DNA of 38,768 nucleotides, taken from positions 1 through 38,768 of the forward strand of contig DVJL01000031.1 of NCBI GenBank assembly GCA_018716805.1, in the 5' to 3' direction. The notes beneath the pieces are model-generated. The model saw only the letters and a program-made list of their open reading frames with translations, ran no database searches and was not told where the DNA came from. Shown here piece after piece: positions 1 to 8,755 of the stretch. A program made the position numbers and the translations under genes. This DNA is from Candidatus Faecivicinus avistercoris. GTDB lineage: Bacteria > Bacillota > Clostridia > Christensenellales > Aristaeellaceae. The number at the start of each line of letters is the position of its first letter. The stretch's first letter is position 1.

Positions 1-798
1 TATGCGCTGCTGATCTTTATTTCCTGCATCTGCATCGTGCCGCTCTACTGGATGTTCAGGAGTTCCCTGATGTCCAATGGCGAGATTTTCCAGTACCCTC
101 CGCTCTTCTTCCCGGAGAGCATGCGCTGGGATAACTATCGAAAGGCGTTTGAGTCGTTCGATGCCGTGAAGTATTTCGGCAATACGCTGAAGATTCTGAT
201 CCCCTGCGTGCTGGGGACGGTTTTGACCAGCGCGATGGCGGGATATGCGCTGGCCCGCGTAAAGTTTCCCGGGCGCAAGGTCTGGTTTGCGCTGGTCGTG
301 TGCTCGATGATCTTGCCGGGACACGTCACGTTGATTCCCCAGTACATCACCTACTCAAAGCTCGGCATGATCAATACCTACTGGCCGTTCTATTTTGCGG
401 CATGGTTTGGCGGCGGCGCGACGAATGTGTTTCTGATGCGGCAGTTTATGATGACGCTGCCCAGGGATTACGACGAGGCGGCTTATCTGGATGGAGCGAA
501 TCGCGTTCAGATTTTCACGAGGATTATCCTGCCGATGATTGTGCCAATCCTCATAACCGTTTCGATATTCTCGTTTATGGGCTACTGGAACGATTTCCAG
601 GGACCGCTCATCTATCTGCAGACGGACGACAACTTTACGCTCGCGCTGGGAATGATGCAGTTCCGCAGCGAGAAGTCGAACCGTCACAACTTGATGATGG
701 CCGCGGGCATGGTGATGGTCGTTCCGGCGATTATCCTCTATGGCGTGGGACAAAAATATTTTATTGAAGGAATCAATCTTACGGGAATCAAAGGCTAG
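1..798 (+). CDS. Carbohydrate ABC transporter permease, MalG type (5' end cut by window)
   Basis: Inner subunit of a binding-protein-dependent sugar importer in the cytoplasmic membrane. The reading frame is open from base 1, so the N-terminus lies outside the window and 265 codons are visible. Several hydrophobic segments are present. The cytoplasmic EAA loop, which contacts the ATPase, reads EAAYLDGANRVQIFTRIILP at about residues 158-177 of the visible part. The C-terminus (KYFIEGINLTGIKG) is typical of MalG/LacG-like permeases. It is the last transporter gene before three glycosidase-type genes on the same strand, so the imported sugar is probably their substrate. The other transporter subunits must lie upstream of the window. 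The family call is firm; the substrate is unknown. Confidence 0.9.
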   Translation, partial: YALLIFISCICIVPLYWMFRSSLMSNGEIFQYPPLFFPESMRWDNYRKAFESFDAVKYFGNTLKILIPCVLGTVLTSAMAGYALARVKFPGRKVWFALVVCSMILPGHVTLIPQYITYSKLGMINTYWPFYFAAWFGGGATNVFLMRQFMMTLPRDYDEAAYLDGANRVQIFTRIILPMIVPILITVSIFSFMGYWNDFQGPLIYLQTDDNFTLALGMMQFRSEKSNRHNLMMAAGMVMVVPAIILYGVGQKYFIEGINLTGIKG

Positions 799-878
799 AG
801 GCAGTGCTTCATTGGAAAAAAGCAATTTGCGCGCCGTCCGCCGCCGTGCAGGCCGGACCCGGAAGGAAGGAACCGCCG

Positions 879-3740
879 ATGTACGTTTGCCGGGAAGAAA
901 TCTGTTATTCAAATTTTGAGGAAATGTGGGCAGAGGGATACCGCTCGAAATTCTTCCGTGCCGTCCGGGATGACGAAATGGATCGCCAGAACCTGACGCT
1001 CAGCGAGCGCTTGCTGTTCACGCAATCGAACGGGCGGGCGCTTCTTGGCCACGACGTGCGCGGGCGCATGCACTTTCTTTGCGTGCCGCATGAGCTGGAA
1101 TATGCGATTCCCTCTGGGGGACCCAGAGTGGGCGGGCAGTTTGATGGACACATTGGACAGTTTTATCAGACGGACGTCGCGCTGCTTTTGGGAAAACTTG
1201 ACTATGAGATCGAACTCGCAGGCGGGTATGTTTATGAGGCCGCGTCGCCCAATGCCGAAACGGCCTATCTTGACCACGTCCTGCCTGTTACGGAATCGAG
1301 CTATCCGCATTTGCTCGTGCGCACTTACAGCGTTGCCCCGATTGTCGAGGAGACGTCAAAGAGCGTGTCGCCGCTGCACCCGCTGCCCGGGCCGGCTGGC
1401 GCGCTGTACGGCATGTACTTGACGAACACGGGCAACGCTCCGCTGCGCGGAAAAGTCCGCCTGCGCTTTGATCAGCGCTTCGTGATTCAAAACGAGCGCT
1501 TTGACGACGGCCCCTACGAGGATAAGGTTAGGAGCCCCCTGTACAGGGAGTGGGATGGCCGCCTGTTCAAGTGCGGCTCCTCGGAGGCATGCATGGCGCT
1601 TCAATTTTTGGGCGCCGAGATGCGCGGGATGCCTGAGACTCCGGAAATGTACGCGGCATTTGAGCTGAAACCGGGGGAGTCGCGCGATTTCTGCACGGTC
1701 GTTGCCTGTGCGCCGGCCATGCGAGGCATTGATGCGGCGCTGGGAACGCTGTATCGGCACACCGCGTTTGAATGGATTCAGATTACTCTGAGTTTTTGGC
1801 GCAAGCGGCTGGGGCGGATGCAAATTGGAATTCGGGAAAATCCAGAGTGGGGCGATCGCTATCGCGATATGCATCTGCGGTTTCTGATCGATAACTTCAA
1901 CTGCATTTCCCTGGATTCATCGGGGAGAATGCTGGTAAACTGGCAGGGCGCGCCGTCTCATGGGCTTTCCCGCACATGGGGAATCGATGTTGAACCCACG
2001 GCAATCAGCGTCATGTACGCCGTTCCGGAAATTGGGCCGAGCGCAATCCGCTACATGCTGGACCACAATGTTCCCCAGTTCAGTATTTATTCGGATCATT
2101 CGACGCCGATCCTCGTGGCTCCGTTTATCATCGCGGGCAAGTATCTGGAATTGACGGGAGACCGGGATTTCTTCTTGAAGGACTCCCGGATCATGCAGAA
2201 GTTTCAGGAGGTTTTTCAGGCTCTGCTTCGCTGTAAGCACGGCGAGCGGACGCTGTTTTCCAGCCGTTATGCCAGCGATCTGATCACGTTCAACCGCTAT
2301 GACTATATGACCAATGTCAAGGTATGGCTGGCCCTGAAATCCTACGGGGCGATTCAGCGGGCGGTTGGGGAAGATCCTGCGGAGACGGATGCGCTGATGG
2401 AGGCGCTCCAAAAGGACATGCAGGCGGTTTTGGAGGCCGAGGGGCCGTTTGGCAGGCAGATCAGGGGCGGAGCCAATCTGGGCGAATGCCTGGATGAGCG
2501 ATTTTACAACAGGGACGACGAATTCTATTATTGCGGGGAGGATTCATTTACCTGTATGGCGCCGCTCTATGGGCTGTACGGCTTTGATTATGTCCCGTGG
2601 CGGAACCTGCACAAGTGCGCCCGCTCGATGTTTTTGCCGAATTACGATCCGGAGTATCGCTCGCTGAGGGAACTGCACTACGGGATGAATCCTTCGGGAA
2701 CGGGATATACGCTGCGCCTTGGAGGAAGCGTTGCGCGGGCGGAGATGACGGAAAGCCTGTCGGTTCTGTTTGAGCGCCTGGATGCGACCGGTTCGTTATT
2801 CTGGTGGCCCCGGGGCAGGAATAAGTGCAGGGTGCTCACGCGCTGCAGTCAGGGGCAGGGCAGCTGGGTTCAGCAAAGCGTTGAGCAATGGATGGGATTG
2901 CGCCTGGACGCCGCTTCCGGCGAACTCCGGTTCTGTCCGCAAGGCTTGCCGGACGAACTGACGCTCAGGGGGATCCGGTTGGGAAGCTGTGTTTTCGATG
3001 TCGAATGGCGTGAAACGCCGGAAGAGAGCGCAGTTCACATTGTAAATCACAGCGATCGTGCGCTGACGCTGGTCTTTGGACAGCGCAGCTTTGGGGCGGG
3101 TGCGGAAGGCGGCGTGTCCGTGACTTCTCATGCGCTGCCCGCTCGCGGAGAAGTGCGCGCGGCGCATCCCGGCCATGGCCTTTCGGCTTGTACGGATCCG
3201 GAAGAGGTGGGAAAGGCGGAAGTCCGGGCCTTTGCCCGGGACGGCGTAGCCTTTGGTGCCTACGGCATGCTGATGCCGAATCTCTACTCCGGCCCCTGCG
3301 ATGTCTTTCAACTGAGGTTTGCCGCCATATTTGACCGCGCCGTATCGGAGGCAGCGGTGTCCGTGGAGGTGCCCGAAGGTTGGCGGATTTCGGGAAAGGC
3401 CAATTATCACTGGGAAATGGAACCCGAATTTGATGGAAGAACGGCGAAGGTTGAAATCGGGTGCCCCCGGCCTTACCGGCATTGCGTGGCCGCATTCAAT
3501 GTGTTGCTGCCGCGGAAGTGGATGGGTGAGAACCAAGTGACGCTGCTGAAGAGTCCATTCCGTCCGAAAGATAGGGGCGAGCTTCCGGAATTGCTGATCT
3601 GCTCCGACCATGAGGAGGATGGGGGAGCGATTCGCGCTACGCTGTCCTGGACGGGAGGCAGCCGTTCGACGGCCATGGCTGTACGTGCCTTGCCGAAGCG
3701 GACGTATGACGCGCGATTGGATCGGGAGCTTCGGGGATAG
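879..3740 (+). CDS. Large six-hairpin glycosidase-like protein (putative glycoside hydrolase)
   Basis: A protein of about 953 residues with no signal peptide, so probably cytoplasmic. An upstream in-frame ATG exists at 804, but ATG 879 is chosen because GGAAGGAAGG (861-870) sits 8 bases before it. The N-terminal third looks beta-rich. The middle (about residues 340-680) holds regularly spaced aromatic and acidic blocks (LVNWQGAPSHG, TWGIDVEPTAI, DDEFYYCGEDSFTCM, GMNPSGTGYTLRLGG) resembling an (alpha/alpha)6 barrel, followed by a beta-sandwich-like tail. This order is seen in inverting glycosidases and glycan phosphorylases of the six-hairpin superfamily. It lies between a sugar permease and two GH172 genes and probably works on the same imported oligosaccharide. 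I cannot assign a GH family or name catalytic residues with certainty. Confidence 0.55.
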   Translation: MYVCREEICYSNFEEMWAEGYRSKFFRAVRDDEMDRQNLTLSERLLFTQSNGRALLGHDVRGRMHFLCVPHELEYAIPSGGPRVGGQFDGHIGQFYQTDVALLLGKLDYEIELAGGYVYEAASPNAETAYLDHVLPVTESSYPHLLVRTYSVAPIVEETSKSVSPLHPLPGPAGALYGMYLTNTGNAPLRGKVRLRFDQRFVIQNERFDDGPYEDKVRSPLYREWDGRLFKCGSSEACMALQFLGAEMRGMPETPEMYAAFELKPGESRDFCTVVACAPAMRGIDAALGTLYRHTAFEWIQITLSFWRKRLGRMQIGIRENPEWGDRYRDMHLRFLIDNFNCISLDSSGRMLVNWQGAPSHGLSRTWGIDVEPTAISVMYAVPEIGPSAIRYMLDHNVPQFSIYSDHSTPILVAPFIIAGKYLELTGDRDFFLKDSRIMQKFQEVFQALLRCKHGERTLFSSRYASDLITFNRYDYMTNVKVWLALKSYGAIQRAVGEDPAETDALMEALQKDMQAVLEAEGPFGRQIRGGANLGECLDERFYNRDDEFYYCGEDSFTCMAPLYGLYGFDYVPWRNLHKCARSMFLPNYDPEYRSLRELHYGMNPSGTGYTLRLGGSVARAEMTESLSVLFERLDATGSLFWWPRGRNKCRVLTRCSQGQGSWVQQSVEQWMGLRLDAASGELRFCPQGLPDELTLRGIRLGSCVFDVEWRETPEESAVHIVNHSDRALTLVFGQRSFGAGAEGGVSVTSHALPARGEVRAAHPGHGLSACTDPEEVGKAEVRAFARDGVAFGAYGMLMPNLYSGPCDVFQLRFAAIFDRAVSEAAVSVEVPEGWRISGKANYHWEMEPEFDGRTAKVEIGCPRPYRHCVAAFNVLLPRKWMGENQVTLLKSPFRPKDRGELPELLICSDHEEDGGAIRATLSWTGGSRSTAMAVRALPKRTYDARLDRELRG

Positions 3741-3855
3741 GGCGGATAAAAGGGCCGCGGAGCGGAAATGGGCTTTTATCCCGGCGGGAAAAACGATTGG
3801 AAGGAATGCAGAGAGGACTTCTGTGCGAACGCGAAAGAGAGAAGGAGGAAGGCGC

Positions 3856-4965
3856 ATGTTCTATGGATTTATGAATGGTATGTCCGCGCTGCCGCTGCTT
3901 CGGCATGGCCGTTCCAGATCCATCAACTGGGAAAACCGGACGGGCGAAAAGGGAGCGGGCTGTAAGGCTTCGAGCGCGCTCGGCCCTTCGAGGAAGGGGT
4001 CGCCGTGCATCGGCCACATCGACGCTGGCGAGACGGTGGTTCTGATGGATGTCGAAGGGACGGGCGTCATTCAGCACATTTGGGTTACGATCACGGATGA
4101 GACCGAGCGAGGGAAATTTGTCCTGCGCGATGTGGTGCTGCGCATGTATTGGGATGGGGAGGAGACGCCGTCTGTCGAGGTCCCGCTGGGAGATTTTTTC
4201 CTGAACGGCTTTGGGCGGGGCTATGAGGTCGTCTCCCTTCCGATGGTTGTCAACCCCAAGAGAGGAATGAACTGTTACATTCCAATGCCCTTTCGGAACC
4301 ATGCAAAAATTACCATCGAGAACCAGCATGCGGGCGGACTGGGCGCGTTTTTCTATCAAATTGACTATTGCCTGTACGATGATCTGCCGGAAGAGACGGG
4401 ATATTTTCATGCGCAGTGGCGCCGCGAGCGGATTACGCAGCTGCAGAAGGATTATGTGCTGCTGGATGGCGTCAGGGGACATGGACACTACATTGGCACG
4501 CATCTGATGCTCAGTACGTTGGAACGCTATTGGTGGGGAGAGGGCGAGATGAAGTTCTATCTCGATGGAGACGGCGCCTATCCCACCCAGTGCTCTACCG
4601 GCACGGAGGACTACTTTGGCGGCGCATGGTCGTTTGGGGGATATACGGATGATCAGGGACGCATGCTTGAAAAGACGTATTGCACGCCCTATCTGGGATA
4701 TCCGTTCTATTCCCGGGACGACAATTTCCACAATGATTACTACAACCGGGATGTGCCGCCGATGCGCAGCTTCTATCGCTGGCATGTAATGGATCCGGTG
4801 CTGTTTGAGGAGGACCTTCGCGTGGAACTCCAGCAAATTGGCGTTGGCCCTCTCGGCCTGTTTGAGCGGCAGGACGATGTGGCCAGCGTCGCCTACTGGT
4901 ATCAGACGGAACCCCATGCGCCATTTCCTGCGCTGCCTGCCGCGCGCGAGCGTTGGCCAAGATAA
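3856..4965 (+). CDS. GH172 (DUF2961) family glycosidase, copy 1
   Basis: A 369-residue protein. Start ATG 3856 follows AAGGAGGAAGG closely; an open frame extends upstream to 3610 but has no comparable ribosome site. DUF2961 hallmarks are visible: an N-terminal stretch with SPCIGHIDAGETVVLMDVEG and IQHIWVT, the conserved RGMNCYIPMPFRNHAKITIEN, and the near-invariant TGTEDYFGGAWSFG with Glu251. I believe the TGTED glutamate is among the catalytic acids of the family, but this should be checked against a structure. Characterised GH172 members act on alpha-D-fructofuranosides (difructose dianhydride I) or D-arabinofuranosides. No signal peptide is seen, so it should act in the cytoplasm after import. 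It is a paralogue of the next gene: both end in an AYWYQ motif followed by a Pro-rich tail. Confidence 0.85.
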   Translation: MFYGFMNGMSALPLLRHGRSRSINWENRTGEKGAGCKASSALGPSRKGSPCIGHIDAGETVVLMDVEGTGVIQHIWVTITDETERGKFVLRDVVLRMYWDGEETPSVEVPLGDFFLNGFGRGYEVVSLPMVVNPKRGMNCYIPMPFRNHAKITIENQHAGGLGAFFYQIDYCLYDDLPEETGYFHAQWRRERITQLQKDYVLLDGVRGHGHYIGTHLMLSTLERYWWGEGEMKFYLDGDGAYPTQCSTGTEDYFGGAWSFGGYTDDQGRMLEKTYCTPYLGYPFYSRDDNFHNDYYNRDVPPMRSFYRWHVMDPVLFEEDLRVELQQIGVGPLGLFERQDDVASVAYWYQTEPHAPFPALPAARERWPR

Positions 4966-4978
4966 GGAGGAAAGATAG

Positions 4979-6031
4979 ATGGAATATATGGACATTTCCC
5001 GCCGGCGCGCGGGCAAGAGCTTTGCCTTTTCGCCGGAAAACCCTGCCGGCATCCGCGAAGGCGGTTCCAGGGGCAAGCCGTGGGAAAAGAACCACCCCTG
5101 TATTCCTGTTGAAGCCGGCGAAACGCTGGTTCTCATGGATGCGGATGGACCGGGCCGCATACAGAGCATCTGGATCGGCGGGGATGTAACCAACCACTTT
5201 ATTCTGCGGATTTACTGGGATCATCAGGCGTTCCCATCGGTAGAGGCGCCATTGCCGGCGTTCTTTGGCTATGGCTATCCGGACAATGTTCAGGACCAGT
5301 CCGGCAGCTTCCCGACGCTTAACAGCGCCATGCTGATGGTCGCTCCCTGCCGGGGAATGAACAGTTATTGGCCGATGCCGTTCCGCAGGCATTGCCGGAT
5401 TACGCTGACCAACCGCTCGCCGCGCGACCGGCATGTGACCTATTATTGTATCACGGGCGCGTATGAAAGCGTTCCGGACGACGCGCTGTATTTCCACGCG
5501 ACGTACCGGCAATCCAGACCGACGCCTGCGGACGGCGTGTATACCATTCTCGACAATGTGTCGGGCCGCGGCCACTTTGCAGGCGTCGCGCTGTTTGTGG
5601 GCACGAATGGTGGAAACGGATGCTGGGTAGAAGGCGAAACCAAGATGTATATCGACGGCGACCGCTTTCCCTCCATCAATTATACGGGGACGGAGGATTA
5701 CTTTTGCGGTTCCTACGCCTTTGGCTATGACAAGCCCGAACTGGGGCGCTATACGCAGTATTCGGGATTGTATGCGGGAATGTATGCCGTGCTGGGGGAC
5801 CGCGTGAATCGATATAATGTCCAGCCGCGCTTCATGCTATACCGCTGGCACGTTTCGGATCCGATCTGCTTCGATCAGTCCATTCGCGTGGTGATTCAAA
5901 ATATGCATTTTACGTCGCATGGACATCGTCCGCGCCGGGACGACTATGCCAGCACGGCCTATTGGTATCAGGAACTCCCGGGAGTCCAATTGAGCCCCTT
6001 GCCCGAGGATGAAGAACTGGAGCTGGATTGA
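4979..6031 (+). CDS. GH172 (DUF2961) family glycosidase, copy 2
   Basis: A 350-residue paralogue of the preceding gene. ATG 4979 is 8 bases after AAGGAGG (4964-4970), and that ribosome site overlaps the TAA stop of copy 1, so the two are probably translationally coupled. It shows the same landmarks in the same order: HPCIPVEAGETLVLMDADG, IQSIWIGG, RGMNSYWPMPFRRHCRITLTN, NYTGTEDYFCGSYAFG (Glu239) and YRWHVSDPICFDQSIRV. GH172 enzymes form oligomers through their C-terminal region, so two adjacent paralogues could form a mixed assembly or have split linkage specificity; this is inference. A hairpin terminator follows at 6093, so this is the last gene of the operon. Confidence 0.85.
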   Translation: MEYMDISRRRAGKSFAFSPENPAGIREGGSRGKPWEKNHPCIPVEAGETLVLMDADGPGRIQSIWIGGDVTNHFILRIYWDHQAFPSVEAPLPAFFGYGYPDNVQDQSGSFPTLNSAMLMVAPCRGMNSYWPMPFRRHCRITLTNRSPRDRHVTYYCITGAYESVPDDALYFHATYRQSRPTPADGVYTILDNVSGRGHFAGVALFVGTNGGNGCWVEGETKMYIDGDRFPSINYTGTEDYFCGSYAFGYDKPELGRYTQYSGLYAGMYAVLGDRVNRYNVQPRFMLYRWHVSDPICFDQSIRVVIQNMHFTSHGHRPRRDDYASTAYWYQELPGVQLSPLPEDEELELD

Positions 6032-6092
6032 CGCCGCTGCGCAAATGGAGGTTGTGCGTTTCTTAGGATGAAGCCGCTTTTCTGCGCGCATA

Positions 6093-6125
6093 GCCCCCGC
6101 TTCCTGATCGGAGGCGGGGCATTTT
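6093..6125 (+). terminator. Intrinsic terminator after the glycan operon
   Basis: GCCCC-(C)-GCTTCC and GGAGGC-GGGGC pair around a TGATC loop with one bulge and one wobble pair, followed by ATTTT. It lies 62 bases after the GH172 stop and before the germination operon. Confidence 0.7.
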
Positions 6126-6128
6126 ACA

Positions 6129-6135
6129 CATAATG
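6129..6135 (+). promoter_or_regulatory. Possible sporulation (sigma-G-like) -10 element before the germination operon
   Basis: CATAATG lies directly after the terminator and about 45 bases before the first germination gene. It resembles the CATAMTA-type -10 of sigma-F/sigma-G promoters; gerA-type operons are normally sigma-G dependent. No convincing -35 partner is seen, so this is weak. Confidence 0.25.
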
Positions 6136-6179
6136 ACGCCTTCTTCGGAAAAGATAGAAAGAACGAAGGAGGCGATTTC

Positions 6180-7688
6180 ATGGCGGAACAACCCAATGCA
6201 CAGCTGCTGCGCGGCGAGCTGAAGCCGCAGCTGGAAGAGAATTTGAAGGACGTTCAGAAGATCCTGAACCTCCCGCTGAACAAAGATGTCGTGCTCAGGC
6301 GCTATGAGTGCGAGGGCTTTGCGGCGTGCGCGATTTACATCGAGGGCATGGCCGACGACAGGAAGATTTCCGAGTTCATTCTGCATGCGTGCAAGGAGTC
6401 GGATACCGGCGAGGCGATTGCCCCGGAACAGCGCGCGGAGCGGCTGATGCAAAGCTATATCGAAATCGCTCAATGCGTGAAGGAGAACCGGATGGGGGAG
6501 CTCATCACCGGCGTGCTCGGCGGCATGACGGCGGTGCTGATCGACGGATGCGGCGAGGGCCTGCTGCTGGAGACGCGCGGCTTTGTGCACCGGCCGGTCA
6601 ACAAGACGTCCAACGAGGCGGTGGTCATCGGTTCGCAGGAGGGGTTTGTGGAGAGCCTGCGCGCGAACATCACGCTGCTGCGGCGCTATGTCCAGTCCGC
6701 CCAGCTGGTGACGGAGCGGCTGGCGATCGGCACCGGCGTGCCGACGAACGTCGCGCTGATGTACCTGAAGGGCGTCTGCGAGGACAGCGTCGTGAACGAG
6801 GCCCGGCGCAGGCTCCAGTGCATCGACAGCCCGAGCGTGCAGGGAATCGGGGTCATTCAGCAGTTCATAGAGGACCGCCCGCGCGCGATCTTCCCGCAGA
6901 TGCTGCAGACGGAGCGGCCCGACCGCGCGGCGTCCTGCCTGTTGGAAGGGCAGTTCGTCATCCTGGCGGAGAATTCCCCCTATGCGCTGACCGCGCCGGT
7001 GACGATGTTCCACCTGATCCATGCGTCGGACGACACGTTCATGCGCTGGCAGTACGCGACGCTTTTGCGGATTGTACGCATCGCGGGGCTGGCGATCTCG
7101 CTGTTTCTTCCGGGACTGTACGTCGCGCTTCTGCTGCACCACACACACCTGATTCCGCTGACCTTGCTGCTGTCCATCGCGGAGACGCGCGCGGACGTGC
7201 CGTTTACGGTGCTGTTTGAAGTGCTGTTGATGGAATTCTCGTTCTACCTGATCAACGAAGCGGGCACGCGGATCCCCTCGCAGATCGGATCGACGGTGAG
7301 CATCGTCGGCGCGCTGATTCTCGGCCAGGCGGCGGTCTCGGCGTCGATCATCAGCCCGATCCTGATCATACTGGTCGCGCTGACGGGTCTGGGCAGCTAT
7401 GCGGTGCCGAACTACGGCTTCGGGCTGTCCATCGTGGTCTACCGGCTGCTGATCGTGCTGACCGGCGCGCTGCTCGGGCTGTACGGCCTGCTGGCCGCCG
7501 CGCTGGCGCTGTTGATGCACCTGTGCTCGATCCGGTCGTTCGGCGTGCCGTATCTCGCGCCGGTGGCGCCGAAGCGCCCGCACAACCCCGACATCCTGCT
7601 GCGGCTGTCCATCCGGAAGCAGAACCGGCCGATGTTCTATGCGCGGCGCGACAGCTGGCTGCACGGGAAGGGGAGTGCGTCGCGATGA
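6180..7688 (+). CDS. gerKA: Spore germinant receptor subunit A (GerA/GerKA family)
   Basis: A 502-residue subunit of the spore inner-membrane germinant receptor. AAGGAGG (6166-6172) precedes ATG 6180 by 7 bases. The soluble N-terminal half (to about residue 290) contains the family blocks DVVLRRYECEGF, LITGVLGGMTAVLIDG, ETRGFVHRPVNKTSNEAVVIGSQEGF and RANITLLRRYV. The C-terminal half holds about five membrane segments with LPGLYVALLLHHTHLIP and INEAGTRIPSQIGSTVSIVGALILGQAAV, both typical of GerA proteins. Length fits the family (450-550). The gerB-type gene overlaps its stop by 4 bases (ATGA). The symbol gerKA is by family analogy; the germinant cannot be told from sequence. Confidence 0.95.
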   Translation: MAEQPNAQLLRGELKPQLEENLKDVQKILNLPLNKDVVLRRYECEGFAACAIYIEGMADDRKISEFILHACKESDTGEAIAPEQRAERLMQSYIEIAQCVKENRMGELITGVLGGMTAVLIDGCGEGLLLETRGFVHRPVNKTSNEAVVIGSQEGFVESLRANITLLRRYVQSAQLVTERLAIGTGVPTNVALMYLKGVCEDSVVNEARRRLQCIDSPSVQGIGVIQQFIEDRPRAIFPQMLQTERPDRAASCLLEGQFVILAENSPYALTAPVTMFHLIHASDDTFMRWQYATLLRIVRIAGLAISLFLPGLYVALLLHHTHLIPLTLLLSIAETRADVPFTVLFEVLLMEFSFYLINEAGTRIPSQIGSTVSIVGALILGQAAVSASIISPILIILVALTGLGSYAVPNYGFGLSIVVYRLLIVLTGALLGLYGLLAAALALLMHLCSIRSFGVPYLAPVAPKRPHNPDILLRLSIRKQNRPMFYARRDSWLHGKGSASR

Positions 7689-8755
7689 AATTTCAGATAC
7701 GGGAGGGCGCCGCGGCTTCGCTCGGCACGGCGGCGGTCGTCGCGCGGATCCTCTACGGCATCACAATCGACCTGCCATGGCTGTACAATTCGGGGTGGAT
7801 TTCGGTGCTGCTGGGCGGCGTTCTGGCGCTGCCCGTGGCGCTGGCCGCCGCGCAGCTGCGCGCCGCGAGCGCCGGGAAATCGCCGCTGTCCGCGCTGAAT
7901 GCGCGGCGGCCGGTTTTGGCGCGGCTGCTCGCCGGCGTGCTCATGCTGACGGCTGCGTTCGACGCCACCATGGCGGTCGATGCGATCGCCGATTCCGCGG
8001 GGTATGCCGCGCTGGACAGCGTGGCGAAGATCTATTTGCTGCTTCCGCAGCTGGCGCTGTGCGCATGGGGACTGACGCTCAACGGAGACGCCATCGGAGA
8101 CAGCGCGCGCATCTGCAACCGCATCCTGCTGTGCATCTTTGTGCTGTTCATGCTCCGGGAAATCCCGGATCTGTGTCCCGAGTGGCTGACGCCGATCCTC
8201 GGGCCGGGCGTTCCGGCGCTGCTCGACGGGGCGGTGCGGGTGGCCGGGTGGCTGAGCCTGCTGGCGGGCCTGTTCCTGATTGCGGAGCCGGACGTCCAAC
8301 ACCCGGCCAACGCCATCCGCCCGGTTTCCGTGATGGCCATAGGCGGCGCCATCGGCATGGGGTTGGTGCTGCTTCACGGCATGATGCTGCCGGCGCTGGT
8401 TCGCGCGGAGGGATTTTCGCGCTATTTCCTGCTGGACACCGTGCTGACCAACGGCCGGACGACGCTGGCGCTTCAGCTGCCCAAGATGATCGTCTGGTTC
8501 GGCAGCCTTTTTTTTCTGATGCTGTCGGACAGCTTTCTCTGCGCGGCGATGCTGCAGACCGTCGCGCCGCGCCTTCCGCGGTTTGTGTGCATCGGCATCG
8601 TGGCGGCGGGCATCGCGGCGCTCGCGCTGACGAACATTTCCGCTTCCAGGGTGGAGACGCCGGTGGGCCGCTGGCTGTATGCGGCGCAGGCCGGCGTGAT
8701 GCTGGCCGCGATGGTCGGGCTGGCGTTGGAGAGAAAGGAGGCCCAACGTGCGTAG
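7685..8755 (+). CDS. gerKB: Spore germinant receptor permease-like subunit B (GerB/GerKB family)
   Basis: A 356-residue, highly hydrophobic protein with about ten predicted membrane segments, matching the APC-superfamily-like GerAB/GerKB subunits that bind amino-acid or other germinants in the spore inner membrane. Start ATG 7685 overlaps the gerKA stop (ATGA), with GGGAAGGGGAG just upstream. An in-frame extension to 7523 lies wholly inside gerKA and is rejected. The beginning, MKFQIREGAAASLGTAAVVARILYG in short form MKFQIREGAA, aligns with the usual N-terminal membrane helix. The gerC-type gene starts inside its last codons. The middle gene of a classic A-B-C operon. Confidence 0.9.
   Translation: MKFQIREGAAASLGTAAVVARILYGITIDLPWLYNSGWISVLLGGVLALPVALAAAQLRAASAGKSPLSALNARRPVLARLLAGVLMLTAAFDATMAVDAIADSAGYAALDSVAKIYLLLPQLALCAWGLTLNGDAIGDSARICNRILLCIFVLFMLREIPDLCPEWLTPILGPGVPALLDGAVRVAGWLSLLAGLFLIAEPDVQHPANAIRPVSVMAIGGAIGMGLVLLHGMMLPALVRAEGFSRYFLLDTVLTNGRTTLALQLPKMIVWFGSLFFLMLSDSFLCAAMLQTVAPRLPRFVCIGIVAAGIAALALTNISASRVETPVGRWLYAAQAGVMLAAMVGLALERKEAQRA

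Noticed and set aside
6063..7664. 533-residue open frame on the minus strand opposite gerKA
   Set aside because: Arg/Gln/His-rich shadow with no ribosome site or domain; the plus strand carries the recognisable GerA protein.
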